Assembly (NCBI RefSeq): GCF_016863655.1
Contig: NZ_BOPH01000001.1
Location: 186,001 to 250,000, forward strand
DNA length: 64,000 bases
DNA from: Virgisporangium ochraceum
GTDB lineage: Bacteria; Actinomycetota; Actinomycetes; Mycobacteriales; Micromonosporaceae
Direction of reading: 5' to 3'
The position numbers and the translations under genes are program-made. The notes below the pieces were generated by a model. The model was given only the letters and a program-made list of their open reading frames with translations. It searched no databases and was not told where the DNA came from. Positions 33,107 through 42,027 of this stretch are shown here, piece by piece; position 1 is the stretch's first letter, and each line of letters opens with the position of its first letter.

Positions 33107-34420
33107 TCAACCCCTATCCGCGCTTTCCACCCGTGCCGGTTCGCCGCCCAGCCAGTCACTGACCCGCCCCCGCCGCGGGTCCGATACCGGCATGATCAGC
33201 CGTACCTCCGTGCCGTCGCCGGGTGCGCTGCGGATCTCGGCCTTGCCGCCGTGCCGCTGCATGCGACCGAGGATCGACCCGCGCACCCCGTGCCGGTTGT
33301 CGTCGACATTGTCCAGCACGAAGCCGACGCCGCGGTCACGGACGAAGACGCTCGCCTGGTCCTCCTCGACCTCCCCGTACACCGAGACCGTGGCGACCTT
33401 CGAGTGCCGGGCGGCGTTCACCAGCGCCTCCCGGGCGGAGGCGACCATCGCGGCGGTGCGCTCGTCGACGTCGCGGTCACCGACCACGACGACCTCGACG
33501 GTGATCGCGTAGGTGTCCTCCACCTCGGCGGCCGCCTGTTCGATGGCGGCGCTGAACCGCTCGGTGGGCGACGCGGTGGACTTGTACAGCCAGTTCCGCA
33601 GCGTGCGTTCCTGGCCGCGGGCGAGGCGCAGGATCTGCTTCTTGTCGTCGGCGCTGCGCTGGATGAGCACGAGCGTGTGCAGCACCTGGTCGTGGATCAT
33701 CGCGGCGAGCTCGGCCCGCTCCTGCTCCCGGACCCGCGCCTCCCGCTCGGCCGTGAGCTGGGTGAACATCCGCCACAGGACGGGCGCCAACGCCAGTCCC
33801 ACCCCACCGAGCCCGACCGCGGCGAACAGCAACGCTCCGATGAGCGTGCTGAACCCCTCGCTGGCGAGCGGCTGCGCGATGTAGGCGATCACACCGATCA
33901 CGCCGAGGATCACCAGCAGGCCGCCGCCGAGGAACCGGGTGAGCGCGCCGCGCTTGTCGTCGTCGAGCACCGCGCCGACCCAGGGCGCGCCGGGCAGCGA
34001 CTCGCTCCACCGCTTGCGCCGCTTCGGGCTGGCCTGGTGCCAGATCACCCCGACGCCCATGGCGCCGAGCGCGGCCAGCCACCCCACCAGCGTGCTGGGC
34101 CCGGGCGGCCCCCCGATGAGCACCGACAGCACCGCGATCCCGAGCCCGAGCGCCACGAAAGGCACCAATTGTCGGAAGTTGCGCTGTGGCGCCTGCGTAC
34201 TCGGGGGCAGCACGGCCCAGAACGCCGCGTACAGGATCGCGCCCAGCCCGTCGGCCAACGCGAGCGCGAAGAACGCGATGCGGATCGCCATGACCGGGGC
34301 ACCCAGATGCTGGGCCAGGCCAGCGGCAACGCCCCCGAGCACGCGGTTGCCCGCATCGCGCAGCAGGCGCGGTTGAGCCCCGGTCTGGGGCCGCACCTGG
34401 GGCGGGGTCGCCGTTGTCAT
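33107..34420 (-). CDS. PspC-domain sensor histidine kinase
   Basis: 437 residues. Residues 15-75 are a PspC domain (LLRDAGNRVLGGVAAGLAQH, IRIAFFALALADGLGAILYA), followed by about four more membrane helices up to ~225. The dimerisation helix has LAAMIHDQVLHTLVLIQRSA with the phospho-His in IHDQ, as in DesK/MacS-like kinases. The HATPase shows SAREALVNAARHSKVATVSV (N box) and GVGFVLDN. It should sense membrane stress through PspC and phosphorylate the coupled regulator. Its ATG at 34420 is divergent from the PspC/LiaF-like gene, 126 bp away. Confidence 0.9.
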   Translation of the reverse strand: MTTATPPQVRPQTGAQPRLLRDAGNRVLGGVAAGLAQHLGAPVMAIRIAFFALALADGLGAILYAAFWAVLPPSTQAPQRNFRQLVPFVALGLGIAVLSVLIGGPPGPSTLVGWLAALGAMGVGVIWHQASPKRRKRWSESLPGAPWVGAVLDDDKRGALTRFLGGGLLVILGVIGVIAYIAQPLASEGFSTLIGALLFAAVGLGGVGLALAPVLWRMFTQLTAEREARVREQERAELAAMIHDQVLHTLVLIQRSADDKKQILRLARGQERTLRNWLYKSTASPTERFSAAIEQAAAEVEDTYAITVEVVVVGDRDVDERTAAMVASAREALVNAARHSKVATVSVYGEVEEDQASVFVRDRGVGFVLDNVDDNRHGVRGSILGRMQRHGGKAEIRSAPGDGTEVRLIMPVSDPRRGRVSDWLGGEPARVESADRG

Positions 34421-34546
34421 GCAGCGATCGTCACACGGTGGAGGTGTCCGCGACCAGCCAGAGCAAGCCCGGAACCGGCATTTCAGGGTCGCGTCAGGGT
34501 CGATTCCGGAGGTACTAGGTCCCGCACCGGGGCCACCATCTACATC

Positions 34547-37186
34547 ATGACGAACCAGCCCGCCGACGAGCAGCCGCTCGCTCCCCCGGCCCCGCCCCCC
34601 GGCCCGCTCTGGCCTTCGTCGGGCGAGGCGCCGTCGGAGAGCGCGGCGTCCGAGGGTGGCTGGCCTTCTTTCACAGCTTCAGGAGACGGCGTGAGCACTC
34701 CGACGCCCGGTAGCGGGCAAGAGCCGCACGAAGCCCCGTCCCCGCCGGCGGCTCCCGCCGCCCGCGCGAGCGAAGGCGTGCCCTCCGCCGGGTCCGCGGC
34801 TCCCACTCACGACCCCGCGGCCGCTCCGGTCTCCGGTCCGGCAGCTCCCGTCTCCGGTCCGGCAGCTCCCGTCTCCGGTCCGGCAGCCGCTCCGGTCTCC
34901 GGTCCGGCGGCTCCCGTCTCCGGGCCGGCTGGCACCCCGGTGTCCGGGCCGGCTGGCACCCCGGTGTCCGGGCCGGCGGCGCCGACGTCCGGGCCCGCCG
35001 CTCCGACGTCCGGGCCGGCAGGTGCACCGACCTCCGGGCCGGCCGGCGCTCCCGCTTCCGGCGTGCCCGGCGTGGCCGGTGGCACCGGCGGGCCCGGGTC
35101 CGGGACGCCGCTCGGCGGGTTCGCGGGCCAGTTCGGTCCCGGGTTCATGGCCCGCTACGGGCTGATCCGGCCGGTCGAGGGGCGCTACTTCGCCGGCGTA
35201 TGCGCCGCCGTCGGACGGGCCACCAACACCGACCCGGTGCTGTGGCGGGTGCTGTTCGCCGTCCTGACGCTCTTCGGCGGCGTCGGCCTCCTCGCCTACC
35301 TCATCGGCTGGCTGCTCATCCCCGCCGACGGCGACACCGCCTCCCCGGTCGAAGCGGTGCTCGGCCGCGGGGTCTCCCGCACGTCGGCGCCGGTCGCGGT
35401 GATCGGGGCGGTCGTGGCGATCCTGGTGTTCGCGCTGGTCGCGTCGGAGGGGCTGCGGCCGGCGGTGGTGGGTGCGCTGGTCGTGCTCGGTGCGGCCGTG
35501 CTGCTCAGCCGCGGGACGCTGCAGCGTTCGGGCCAGAACACCCAGGCCGGCGCCCCGCAGTTCCCACCGCCGCCGATGGTGCCGCCCTCGCCGCACCAGC
35601 CGGCCTCCGGGATGTTCGGGCCGCCCGGTGCTCCGGGAATGGCCGGCGCCCCGGGAATGCACGGAGTACCCGGCATGCACGGAGTACCCGGCATGCACGG
35701 CACACCCGGCATGCATGGAGTTCCCGGCACGCACGGCACGCCCGGGATGCCGGGCGTGCACGGCAGGCCCGGCACGCCAGGCACGCCAGGCATGCACGGC
35801 ACACCGGAGATGCACGGCTGGCCCGGGATGCCCGGCCGCCCGGCGACTCCGGGCGTTCCCGGCGTACCCGGCATGCCCCGGACCACCGGCACACCCGCCG
35901 CACCGGCCGCATCCGGCACGCCCGCAGCATCCGCCGCATCCGGCACGCCCGCGGCGCCCGCCGCATCCGGCACGCCCGCGGCATCCGCCACATCTGGCGC
36001 GCCCGCAGCATCCGTGGCGCCCGCCACCGCCGCGGCGTCGGGTGCGGCGCTGAACCTCGACAAACCCACCGTCCCGGCAGCCGAGGTCCCCACGGTGCAC
36101 GTGCCGGTGGACCCATCCGACCCATCAGCATCGGAGCCCACCGTGCAGAAGCCACCGCTGGCCGAGCCCGACCTCCCGGCCGGCACCAACCCGGACACCG
36201 ACCCCGACGCCGAGTCCGCCACGCGCGTCGACCCCGACCGGGAGGACGAGTTCGCCGCGGCGCACGCTCACGCGGTCCCGGATGAGACCCCGACGCTGCC
36301 GCAGCCTCCCGACCCGCCGTTCCTGCGGGACCCGACCTGGGGCCAACCGTTCGCTCCCCACGGACCGTTCGCACCGCCCGGGCCGTACCCGCCGGCGTTC
36401 GGGCCGGTCCCGCCGGGGCAGACCCGCCGGCTGCCGCTCTACGGCCCCTACCCGCCGGTTCCCGGCGCCGGGCTGCCGTGGGACGCGCCGGTGTCGGCCG
36501 ACCCGATGTCGCACTACCCGGGGATGCCGTTCTCCGGTGCGCCGGCGCAGCAGCCGAAGCCGAAGGTGAAGCGGCCGAAGTCGCGGCTCGGACGGGTCAC
36601 GGTCTACGCGACCGCCGTCGCGCTCGGGACGCTCGCCACCGTGCACCTGCTCGGCGCGTCGATCGCCGGGTCGGCGTACTTCGCGGTGGCGCTGGCCGTA
36701 GTCGGCCTCGGCCTGGTGGCTGGCGCCTGGGTCGGGCGGGCCCGGCTGCTGATCCCACTCGGGTTCGCGCTCAGCCTCGGCCTGCTGATCTCCACCGCCT
36801 CGGCGATGGACGGGCCCTACCGGGGTGGGCCGCCCGAGGTGTTCAACCCCACCTCGGTCACCGAACTGAACAGCTGGAACCCGTACCAGCGCGACACCGG
36901 CGACCACACGCTCGACTTCAGCCAGATCGACTTCAACGGCCAGCAGGTCAGCTTCGAGGCGAGCATCGACGTCGGCAAGATCAGGGTGGTACTGCCGCCG
37001 AACGTCGACGTCGTCGTGAAGGCCAAGGTCGAGGTCGGTGACGCCCGGGTGCTCAACTCGTCGTGGGGCGGGCTCAGCGACCGGTGGCGCACCGTCGTCG
37101 ACCACGGGGCCGACGGCCCCAAGAGCGGCGGCGACCTGCAACTCACCCTCTCTGTCGATGTCGGAAACCTGGAGGTCGTCCGATGA
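34547..37186 (+). CDS. PspC/LiaF-like membrane protein with three tandem-repeat segments
   Basis: 879 residues from ATG 34547; the open frame upstream of it runs through the kinase gene and is not coding. Residues ~80-180 are tandem PVSGPAA / PTSGPAG repeats. A PspC domain with membrane helices follows (~200-330: [35 protein letters not shown]). Residues 358-444 are 29 consecutive collagen-like triplets, only two of them lacking Gly ([12 protein letters not shown] type). Then come ASGTPAA repeats (~450-500) and an acidic/Pro-rich stretch. Four helices at ~675-755 lead to a LiaF-like C-terminal beta domain ([20 protein letters not shown]). It is probably an envelope-stress sensor or effector. 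No good Shine-Dalgarno is seen. Confidence 0.8.
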   Translation: MTNQPADEQPLAPPAPPPGPLWPSSGEAPSESAASEGGWPSFTASGDGVSTPTPGSGQEPHEAPSPPAAPAARASEGVPSAGSAAPTHDPAAAPVSGPAAPVSGPAAPVSGPAAAPVSGPAAPVSGPAGTPVSGPAGTPVSGPAAPTSGPAAPTSGPAGAPTSGPAGAPASGVPGVAGGTGGPGSGTPLGGFAGQFGPGFMARYGLIRPVEGRYFAGVCAAVGRATNTDPVLWRVLFAVLTLFGGVGLLAYLIGWLLIPADGDTASPVEAVLGRGVSRTSAPVAVIGAVVAILVFALVASEGLRPAVVGALVVLGAAVLLSRGTLQRSGQNTQAGAPQFPPPPMVPPSPHQPASGMFGPPGAPGMAGAPGMHGVPGMHGVPGMHGTPGMHGVPGTHGTPGMPGVHGRPGTPGTPGMHGTPEMHGWPGMPGRPATPGVPGVPGMPRTTGTPAAPAASGTPAASAASGTPAAPAASGTPAASATSGAPAASVAPATAAASGAALNLDKPTVPAAEVPTVHVPVDPSDPSASEPTVQKPPLAEPDLPAGTNPDTDPDAESATRVDPDREDEFAAAHAHAVPDETPTLPQPPDPPFLRDPTWGQPFAPHGPFAPPGPYPPAFGPVPPGQTRRLPLYGPYPPVPGAGLPWDAPVSADPMSHYPGMPFSGAPAQQPKPKVKRPKSRLGRVTVYATAVALGTLATVHLLGASIAGSAYFAVALAVVGLGLVAGAWVGRARLLIPLGFALSLGLLISTASAMDGPYRGGPPEVFNPTSVTELNSWNPYQRDTGDHTLDFSQIDFNGQQVSFEASIDVGKIRVVLPPNVDVVVKAKVEVGDARVLNSSWGGLSDRWRTVVDHGADGPKSGGDLQLTLSVDVGNLEVVR

Positions 37187-37407
37187 ACATCCACCGCACC
37201 GACCGGTGGTCGCTCTGGATCGGGCTGCTGTTCCTCGGCTTCGTGGCCTGGTGGCTGCTCGGCAGCCAGCTCGAGGTCCACATGCCCACGGCGGGCCTGA
37301 TCTTCGCCGGCGGCCTGATCCTGTTCGGCGTCTTCGGCCTCATCGGGTCGCTGCGGCCGCGCCGGTCGATCGAGCCGGTCAGCACGCCGCCGCTCGACTC
37401 CGACTGA
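37183..37407 (+). CDS. Small two-helix membrane protein
   Basis: 74 residues; ATG 37183 overlaps the PspC/LiaF-like stop as ATGA. Two hydrophobic segments (WSLWIGLLFLGFVAWWLLGS and GLIFAGGLILFGVFGLIGSL) flank a short loop, and the tail RRSIEPVSTPPLDSD is cytoplasmic. It resembles the two-helix proteins that accompany PspC/LiaF-type operons. It is probably a partner of the large protein. No enzymatic motif. Confidence 0.8.
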   Translation: MNIHRTDRWSLWIGLLFLGFVAWWLLGSQLEVHMPTAGLIFAGGLILFGVFGLIGSLRPRRSIEPVSTPPLDSD

Positions 37408-37531
37408 ATCCATCCGGGCGGCCCGCGTGAGCGGACGCGAGCGCATCATGCACGGAATATGCTGGCCGGCGGGGTGTCGGAACACCCCGCCGGCCAGTGC
37501 CGTCTGCAAACCCTAGGAGCTGATCGCCGCG

Positions 37532-38764
37532 ATGAGCGAGTTCCCCGTCAACCTGCCGGCCGCGTTGCGCCGCCCGATCGTGGGCAACCGCGCGGCGGCC
37601 ACCCTCGTCGGCGAGCTGGCCCGGCACAACGGCCCGAAGACCGGCCTGCTGATCGGCGCCGGGGTCGGGTCCTCGGTGCTGACGGCCGCCGTCGACGCGC
37701 TGCTGCCCGACGACCGCCTGGTGGTGGTCGGCGACGAGGACGTCCGGCAGCACGTCACCAGCCAGGGTTCCTGGGTGGCGAGCCGGGTGTCCGTCGTCGA
37801 CTCGGTCGGTGCCGCCGACCCGGCCGACGTGGTGATCTACGCCGAGCCGCTCACCGGCACCGCCGAGCAGACCCGCTCGCTGCTGGAGGGCCTCGGCAAG
37901 CACGTCAACGACGGCGGGGTGCTCGCCGTGGTGGTGCCGGCCACCAGCCGGCCGAGCGGGGCCGTCGACGAGATCGAGCGGCAGGTCGCGCTGTACGGGG
38001 TCGGCAGCGACCTGGTGCTGCGCAACGTGCCACCGGTGCGCGTGCACCGGCTGCGGTTCAGCGCGGCGTCCCACACGCTGGCCGCGAAGATGGCTCCGGC
38101 CGTCCGGTCGTCGAGCGTGCGGATCACCCGGGGCATGCACATCGACTCGAACGGGGTCGCCGCCGCCGGCATCGCGCTCGGGCTCGCCGCGATCGCGAAG
38201 GCGGCCCGGCCCAAGTCGCGGCTCTGGCTGGTACCGGCGCTCGCAGCCGCGCCGGTCGCGGCCTTCTTCCGGGACCCGAACCGCGACGTCCCGGAGGACC
38301 CGGCGAGCGTGGTGGCCGCAAGCGACGGCAAGGTGCTCGGCGTCGAGCGGCTGGTCGACGACCGCTTCGGCGACACCGAGTACCTGCGGATCGCGGTGTT
38401 CCTGTCGGTGCTCGACGTGCACGTGAACCGCTCGCCGGTCGCCGGCAAGGTCGTCGACTACTTCGTCGAAGACGGCGGCTACGCCGCGGCGATGAAGCCG
38501 TCGGCCGAGCACAACGTGGCCGCCTATACGGTGCTGGAGACCGCGCACGGGCAGGTGGTCGTGGCCCAGCGCACCGGGCTGATCGCCCGCCGGATCGTCC
38601 AGCGGGCGCCCGTCGGGTCGCTGCTGGCCAAGGGTGAGCGCATGGGCCTGATCCGCTTCGGTTCCCGCACCGACGTGTACCTGCCCGCCGACCGGGCGAC
38701 GCCGCGGGTGAGCCCGGGCGAGCGGGTCGTCGGCGGTGCGACGGTCATCGCCCGCTGGAAGTAG
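37532..38764 (+). CDS. psd: Phosphatidylserine decarboxylase with fused N-terminal Rossmann (methyltransferase-like) domain
   Basis: 410 residues. Residues ~200-410 are the decarboxylase: AAPVAAFFRDPNRDVPEDPA, VFLSVLDVHVNRSPVAGKVV, HNVAAYTVLETAHGQVVVAQ, and MGLIRFGSRTDVYLP, where the Gly-Ser bond is the self-cleavage site that makes the pyruvoyl cofactor. Residues 1-190 look like a Rossmann methyltransferase remnant (LLIGAGVGSSVLTAAVDALL, LVVVGDEDVRQHV, DGGVLAVVVPATSRP). The stand-alone actinobacterial enzyme is about 220 residues. It makes phosphatidylethanolamine from phosphatidylserine. Convergent with pssA, which makes its substrate. Confidence 0.9.
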   Translation: MSEFPVNLPAALRRPIVGNRAAATLVGELARHNGPKTGLLIGAGVGSSVLTAAVDALLPDDRLVVVGDEDVRQHVTSQGSWVASRVSVVDSVGAADPADVVIYAEPLTGTAEQTRSLLEGLGKHVNDGGVLAVVVPATSRPSGAVDEIERQVALYGVGSDLVLRNVPPVRVHRLRFSAASHTLAAKMAPAVRSSSVRITRGMHIDSNGVAAAGIALGLAAIAKAARPKSRLWLVPALAAAPVAAFFRDPNRDVPEDPASVVAASDGKVLGVERLVDDRFGDTEYLRIAVFLSVLDVHVNRSPVAGKVVDYFVEDGGYAAAMKPSAEHNVAAYTVLETAHGQVVVAQRTGLIARRIVQRAPVGSLLAKGERMGLIRFGSRTDVYLPADRATPRVSPGERVVGGATVIARWK

Positions 38765-38811
38765 CGCATACGCGAAAGCGCCGGCCACCTCGGCCGGCGC
38801 TTTCGTGTGCG
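38765..38811. terminator. Bidirectional terminator between psd and pssA
   Basis: CGAAAGCGCCGGCC (38773-38786) and GGCCGGCGCTTTCG (38792-38805) form a perfect 14-bp stem with a 5-base loop; CGCA/TGCG extend it on the outside. It lies one base after psd and ends two bases before the pssA stop. Confidence 0.85.
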
Positions 38812-38812
38812 A

Positions 38813-39841
38813 TCAGGCGGTGGCGCGGTTGCGGACCCACAGGACCGGGCCGCTGACCAGGTATGCCAGCACCACCACGGCGAACGTGACCTGGTAGTCG
38901 ATGAACGCGCCCACCACGGGGAGCACCAGCACCCACGGCGGCAGCCGGAGCAGGCGGGCCAGCTTCACGTACGGGAAGCTCGACACCATCGCGAGCGCGA
39001 GCAGCACCACCGCCGCGATCTGCAGGCCGACGGGCGCCGACGGCGCGATCAGCGTGCCCAGGGCGAGCACGGCGGCGACCATCGTGGTCGGCACGCCGCT
39101 GAAGAAGCGGCCGTCCTTGGGCGAGACGTTGAAGCGGGCCAGCCGGATGGCGGCACAGATCGCGACGAGCGCGCAGGCGGGTGCGGTGACGATCGCGGCG
39201 GCCTCGTCGGCGAGCACCACGTGCACGACGACCGGGGCGGCGATGCCGAACGAGCACATGTCGGCCAGCGAGTCCATCTGGGCGCCGAAGGGGCTGGCGA
39301 CGCGCAGGCGGCGGGCGAGCGCGCCGTCGAGTCCGTCGAAGACCACGCAGGCGATGAGGCACATCGCGGCGGCCTGCAGGTCGCCGGCCTCGGTGGCGAG
39401 GAAGATCGCGGCGAGCCCCAACGCGAGGCTGGCCAGCGTGCAGCCGTTGACGATCGCGAACCGGATGCGGCGCCCGACCGTGCGCTCGCCGGGCAGCAGC
39501 GGGATGTTGAGTCCGCTGGTGGGTACCGGGCCGGCGGGTGCCGGGATCGCGGGGCTGGCCGGTACCAGGTCGACGAGGTCGAGCAGGTCTCCGGCGGGCT
39601 CGGAACGACCGGGACGACCGGCGACCGCGGTTCCACCCCGACCGGCGGCACCGCGTCGCAGCGTGAACCGGCGGCGGTTCGCCAGGGCGTCGGGTGCGAC
39701 GGGGGCCGTGGTGTCGGTGAGCGGACCGACGAGCACCCGGCGTGCCAGTGATCCGCCGCGCCGAAGCCGGCCGGCCCATCTGCGCCCTCCCGGGCGGGGA
39801 ATGTCGTTCACGCGGCGCCGGCGCCATGGGGCTGTCGGCAC
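38813..39841 (-). CDS. pssA: CDP-diacylglycerol-serine O-phosphatidyltransferase with long N-terminal extension
   Basis: 342 residues from GTG 39841, preceded by AAGGAGG five bases away. The CDP-alcohol phosphatidyltransferase signature DGLDGALARRLRVASPFGAQ continues MDSLADMCSFG, giving all conserved Asp residues of D..DG..AR........G...D...D. About eight membrane helices follow FAIVNGCTLASLALGLAAIF. It joins CDP-diacylglycerol and serine to make phosphatidylserine, the substrate of Psd. The first ~115 residues are Arg-rich and then Pro/Ala-rich, and are not part of the catalytic fold. GTG 39811 is an alternative start. Confidence 0.9.
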   Translation of the reverse strand: MPTAPWRRRRVNDIPRPGGRRWAGRLRRGGSLARRVLVGPLTDTTAPVAPDALANRRRFTLRRGAAGRGGTAVAGRPGRSEPAGDLLDLVDLVPASPAIPAPAGPVPTSGLNIPLLPGERTVGRRIRFAIVNGCTLASLALGLAAIFLATEAGDLQAAAMCLIACVVFDGLDGALARRLRVASPFGAQMDSLADMCSFGIAAPVVVHVVLADEAAAIVTAPACALVAICAAIRLARFNVSPKDGRFFSGVPTTMVAAVLALGTLIAPSAPVGLQIAAVVLLALAMVSSFPYVKLARLLRLPPWVLVLPVVGAFIDYQVTFAVVVLAYLVSGPVLWVRNRATA

Positions 39842-39885
39842 GTAAACCTCCTTGTTCCGTTCCCACCCGCGCGGATGCGGCCTAT

Positions 39886-39919
39886 ACCATCGCACACCAA
39901 TCTGTGAATCTGCGATGGT
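39886..39919. promoter_or_regulatory. Inverted repeat upstream of pssA
   Basis: ACCATCGCA (39886-39894) and TGCGATGGT (39911-39919) are perfect 9-bp complements with a 16-base spacer, in an AT-rich stretch 45-78 bases upstream of the pssA start. Operator or leader hairpin; undetermined. The remainder of 39842-40014 shows no gene. Confidence 0.4.
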
Positions 39920-40014
39920 CAAACAGGTTCTCTTAAGGGTTAAAGCAGCTCAAATAGGGGCCAAAGTGCCGTTGCATAGAGTAATCAATTCGGTGCCGTC
40001 GAGTCTAGGACCCG

Positions 40015-40950
40015 TCACAGCACCGACGACGCCAGATCCGTCAACGCCCTCCTGTCGATCTCGCCGGGACGCATCCAGGCCGCCTCGACGGTCGAGCCGG
40101 CCGCCTCTGTGACCCGCGGTTCGGTCGGCTCGTCGACCGCCATCTCGTAAACGACCCGGATGGTGTGCCAGTTGATCGGATACCCTTCCCAGCCGCGCGC
40201 AACCGGGTTGTGTCGGTGCGACACGCTGAGTAACCGCCCGATCGTCCCGACCTGTCCGGTCTCCTCCGCGACCTCGCGTAACAGCGCGTCGGCCGGTGCC
40301 TCACCGACGTCGGTACCGCCGCCGGGCAGGTGCCAGCGGCCGGCACCCGGGTACCCGTCGGCGATCTTGGCGAACAGCATGCGTCCGGCGGCGTCGGTCG
40401 CCCGCGCGTACGTCGAGAACCGCTGCACCCGCCGGCCGGCGTCGTCCATCGCCAGGCCGCGTTCGACCGGCCAGCCGTCGTCGGGGTCCTCCAGGTCCGC
40501 CGTGGGCGTTCCAGCGGCTGTGCTGCCGAAATCCCGCACAGAGGCATCGCTGGTGTGCCCGCCTTCGGCGATCACACCGGCGAGAGCCGACGCCGCATAC
40601 CCGGGCAATGGGACGCGCACGAGCTCGGCCGGCGTGTACCAGCGTGCGCGTTCAGCCGGAGTACCTGCGGTCGGAACGAGGTCGAAGATCAGCCGGTCGG
40701 TGTGCACCACGGCGTCGCCGGGCCGGGGCACCTGGTCGGAGGCGACCAACCGGGCCGCCCGCACCTGCGTCGCCATCCCGGTCTGCTGCCGGGTGAGCCG
40801 GATCGCCGCGCTCTGCGGGCTCTCGCCGTGCGCGACGGTGCCGCCGGGCAGGCTCCAGCCGTCGTGCCGGCCGGTCGGCACCAGCAGCACCCGGCCGGAC
40901 CCGTCACGCACCACCCCGTGGGCGGTCACCCGCCGCCGCCACCGGGTCAC
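40015..40950 (-). CDS. Double-Nudix hydrolase (N-terminal Nudix box lost)
   Basis: 311 residues from GTG 40950 (GTGA overlap with its paralogue). Two Nudix folds lie in tandem. The first (residues ~10-90) has WSLPGGTVAHGESPQSAAIR followed by LTRQQTG, so the catalytic REx2EE glutamates are gone. The second (~190-290) has GGGTDVGEAPADALLREVAE followed by ETGQVG, a complete Nudix box. Only the C-terminal half should hydrolyse a nucleoside-diphosphate-linked substrate. RWHLPGGGTD and YPINWHTIRVVYEM are shared with the upstream paralogue. Substrate unknown. Confidence 0.82.
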   Translation of the reverse strand: MTRWRRRVTAHGVVRDGSGRVLLVPTGRHDGWSLPGGTVAHGESPQSAAIRLTRQQTGMATQVRAARLVASDQVPRPGDAVVHTDRLIFDLVPTAGTPAERARWYTPAELVRVPLPGYAASALAGVIAEGGHTSDASVRDFGSTAAGTPTADLEDPDDGWPVERGLAMDDAGRRVQRFSTYARATDAAGRMLFAKIADGYPGAGRWHLPGGGTDVGEAPADALLREVAEETGQVGTIGRLLSVSHRHNPVARGWEGYPINWHTIRVVYEMAVDEPTEPRVTEAAGSTVEAAWMRPGEIDRRALTDLASSVL

Positions 40951-41888
40951 TGGCGCAGGCCGGCGGCGCGCAGCGCCTCTTCGGTGACCTCGGTGAGGGT
41001 CAGGCCGGCGCACTCCTCGACGGTGTGCCAGCGGCAGTCGTCGGTGGAGCCACCCGCGTCGATCACCGCGAGCGGTGCCGGGTCGCCCACCTCGACGCGG
41101 TAGAACGCGCGGACGCCGTGCCAGTCGATCGGGTAGCCCTCGGGACCCAGCGACGCCGCGTCGCGGTGGCTCGCCACCCCGAGCAGGCCGACGAGGTCGC
41201 CCCGCTGGCCTGTCTCCTCGGCCAGTTCGCGGAGCAGCGCGATGCCGGGCTGTTCGCCGAAATCGGTGCCCCCGCCGGGCAGGTGCCAGCGGCCGGCTCC
41301 CGGGTAACCCGGTGCCACCCGGGTCAGCAGCACCCGACCGGCCGGGTCGGTGGCGACCGCGTAGGCGGCGAAGCGCTGCGCGCGGTGCAGCCCGTCCTCT
41401 CCGGGCACCGCGTAGAACGACGGGAACTCGGGAGGCGCGTCGGGGCGCAGGTCGACCGGTGCCGGCGGCAGGCCCAGCGCGGTCGCGGTGAACGGACGCA
41501 GCGGCAGCGCCTTCGCGTCTTCCGGCGAGATCCAGCGGGCGAGGTCGGTGGGCTGGCCGATGCGGTCGCGCAGGCCACCGCCGCGCACGGTCACCGCGTA
41601 GATCAACCTGTCGGTGTGGATCGTGACGCCGCGGTTCGGCAGCGCCCGCATGTCGGCGAGCACGTCACGCAGGCCGGTGACGGCGACAGACAGGCCGGTC
41701 TCGGCGGCGGTTTCGCGTACCACGGTGTCGAGCGGATGCTCGCCGTGCGACACCGCGCCGCCGGGCAGCGACCAGGCACCGGGCGTGCCGCTCGAGGCCG
41801 CCGCGCGGACGAGGAGCACGCGGCCCTCGTCGTCGGTGCAGACGCCGTAGGCCGCGATGCGGCGCACCGGTTCCAGGGCTGGGGTCAC
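40947..41888 (-). CDS. Double-Nudix hydrolase
   Basis: 313 residues from GTG 41888 with GGAGG five bases upstream. First Nudix box: SLPGGAVSHGEHPLDTVVRE then TAAETG, one of the Glu pair replaced by Ala. Second: LPGGGTDFGEQPGIALLREL then AEETGQRG, complete. Both halves keep the HTDRLIYAV / YPIDWHGVRAFYRV strands of the fold. It and the following gene arose by tandem duplication of an already double protein. They lie beside guaA; a nucleotide-sanitising role is possible but unproven. Confidence 0.83.
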   Translation of the reverse strand: MTPALEPVRRIAAYGVCTDDEGRVLLVRAAASSGTPGAWSLPGGAVSHGEHPLDTVVRETAAETGLSVAVTGLRDVLADMRALPNRGVTIHTDRLIYAVTVRGGGLRDRIGQPTDLARWISPEDAKALPLRPFTATALGLPPAPVDLRPDAPPEFPSFYAVPGEDGLHRAQRFAAYAVATDPAGRVLLTRVAPGYPGAGRWHLPGGGTDFGEQPGIALLRELAEETGQRGDLVGLLGVASHRDAASLGPEGYPIDWHGVRAFYRVEVGDPAPLAVIDAGGSTDDCRWHTVEECAGLTLTEVTEEALRAAGLRQ

Positions 41889-41986
41889 AGGCGCCTCCAG
41901 GGGAGGAAGGTATGGCGCGAATATCCACCGTCAGTGTGGCTGTTTCGTTACAGAGAGGCTAGATCATCTCACCCCTCGGAGTGAGA

Positions 41987-42002
41987 AGTGACTGTCGTCA
42001 CT
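41987..42002 (-). terminator. Possible terminator hairpin after guaA
   Basis: AGTGAC (41987-41992) and GTCACT (41997-42002) form a 6-bp stem with a TGTC loop, 25 bases after the guaA stop on the minus strand. A longer alternative uses GGAGTGA (41978-41984) and TCACTCC (41998-42004). No T-run. Confidence 0.4.
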
Positions 42003-42027
42003 CCAACCCGTGCCCTGCGGTCGGGCG

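Noticed and set aside
33251..34546. Open reading frame continuing 432 codons upstream of the PspC/LiaF-like gene
   Set aside because: It runs antisense through the PspC kinase gene and has the His/Arg/Glu-rich composition of an opposite-strand shadow; the real protein starts at ATG 34547.
35618..35880. Mobile element or assembly artefact causing the repeat tract
   Set aside because: The repeats stay in frame as Gly-X-Y triplets with varied codons, which indicates selection on the protein.
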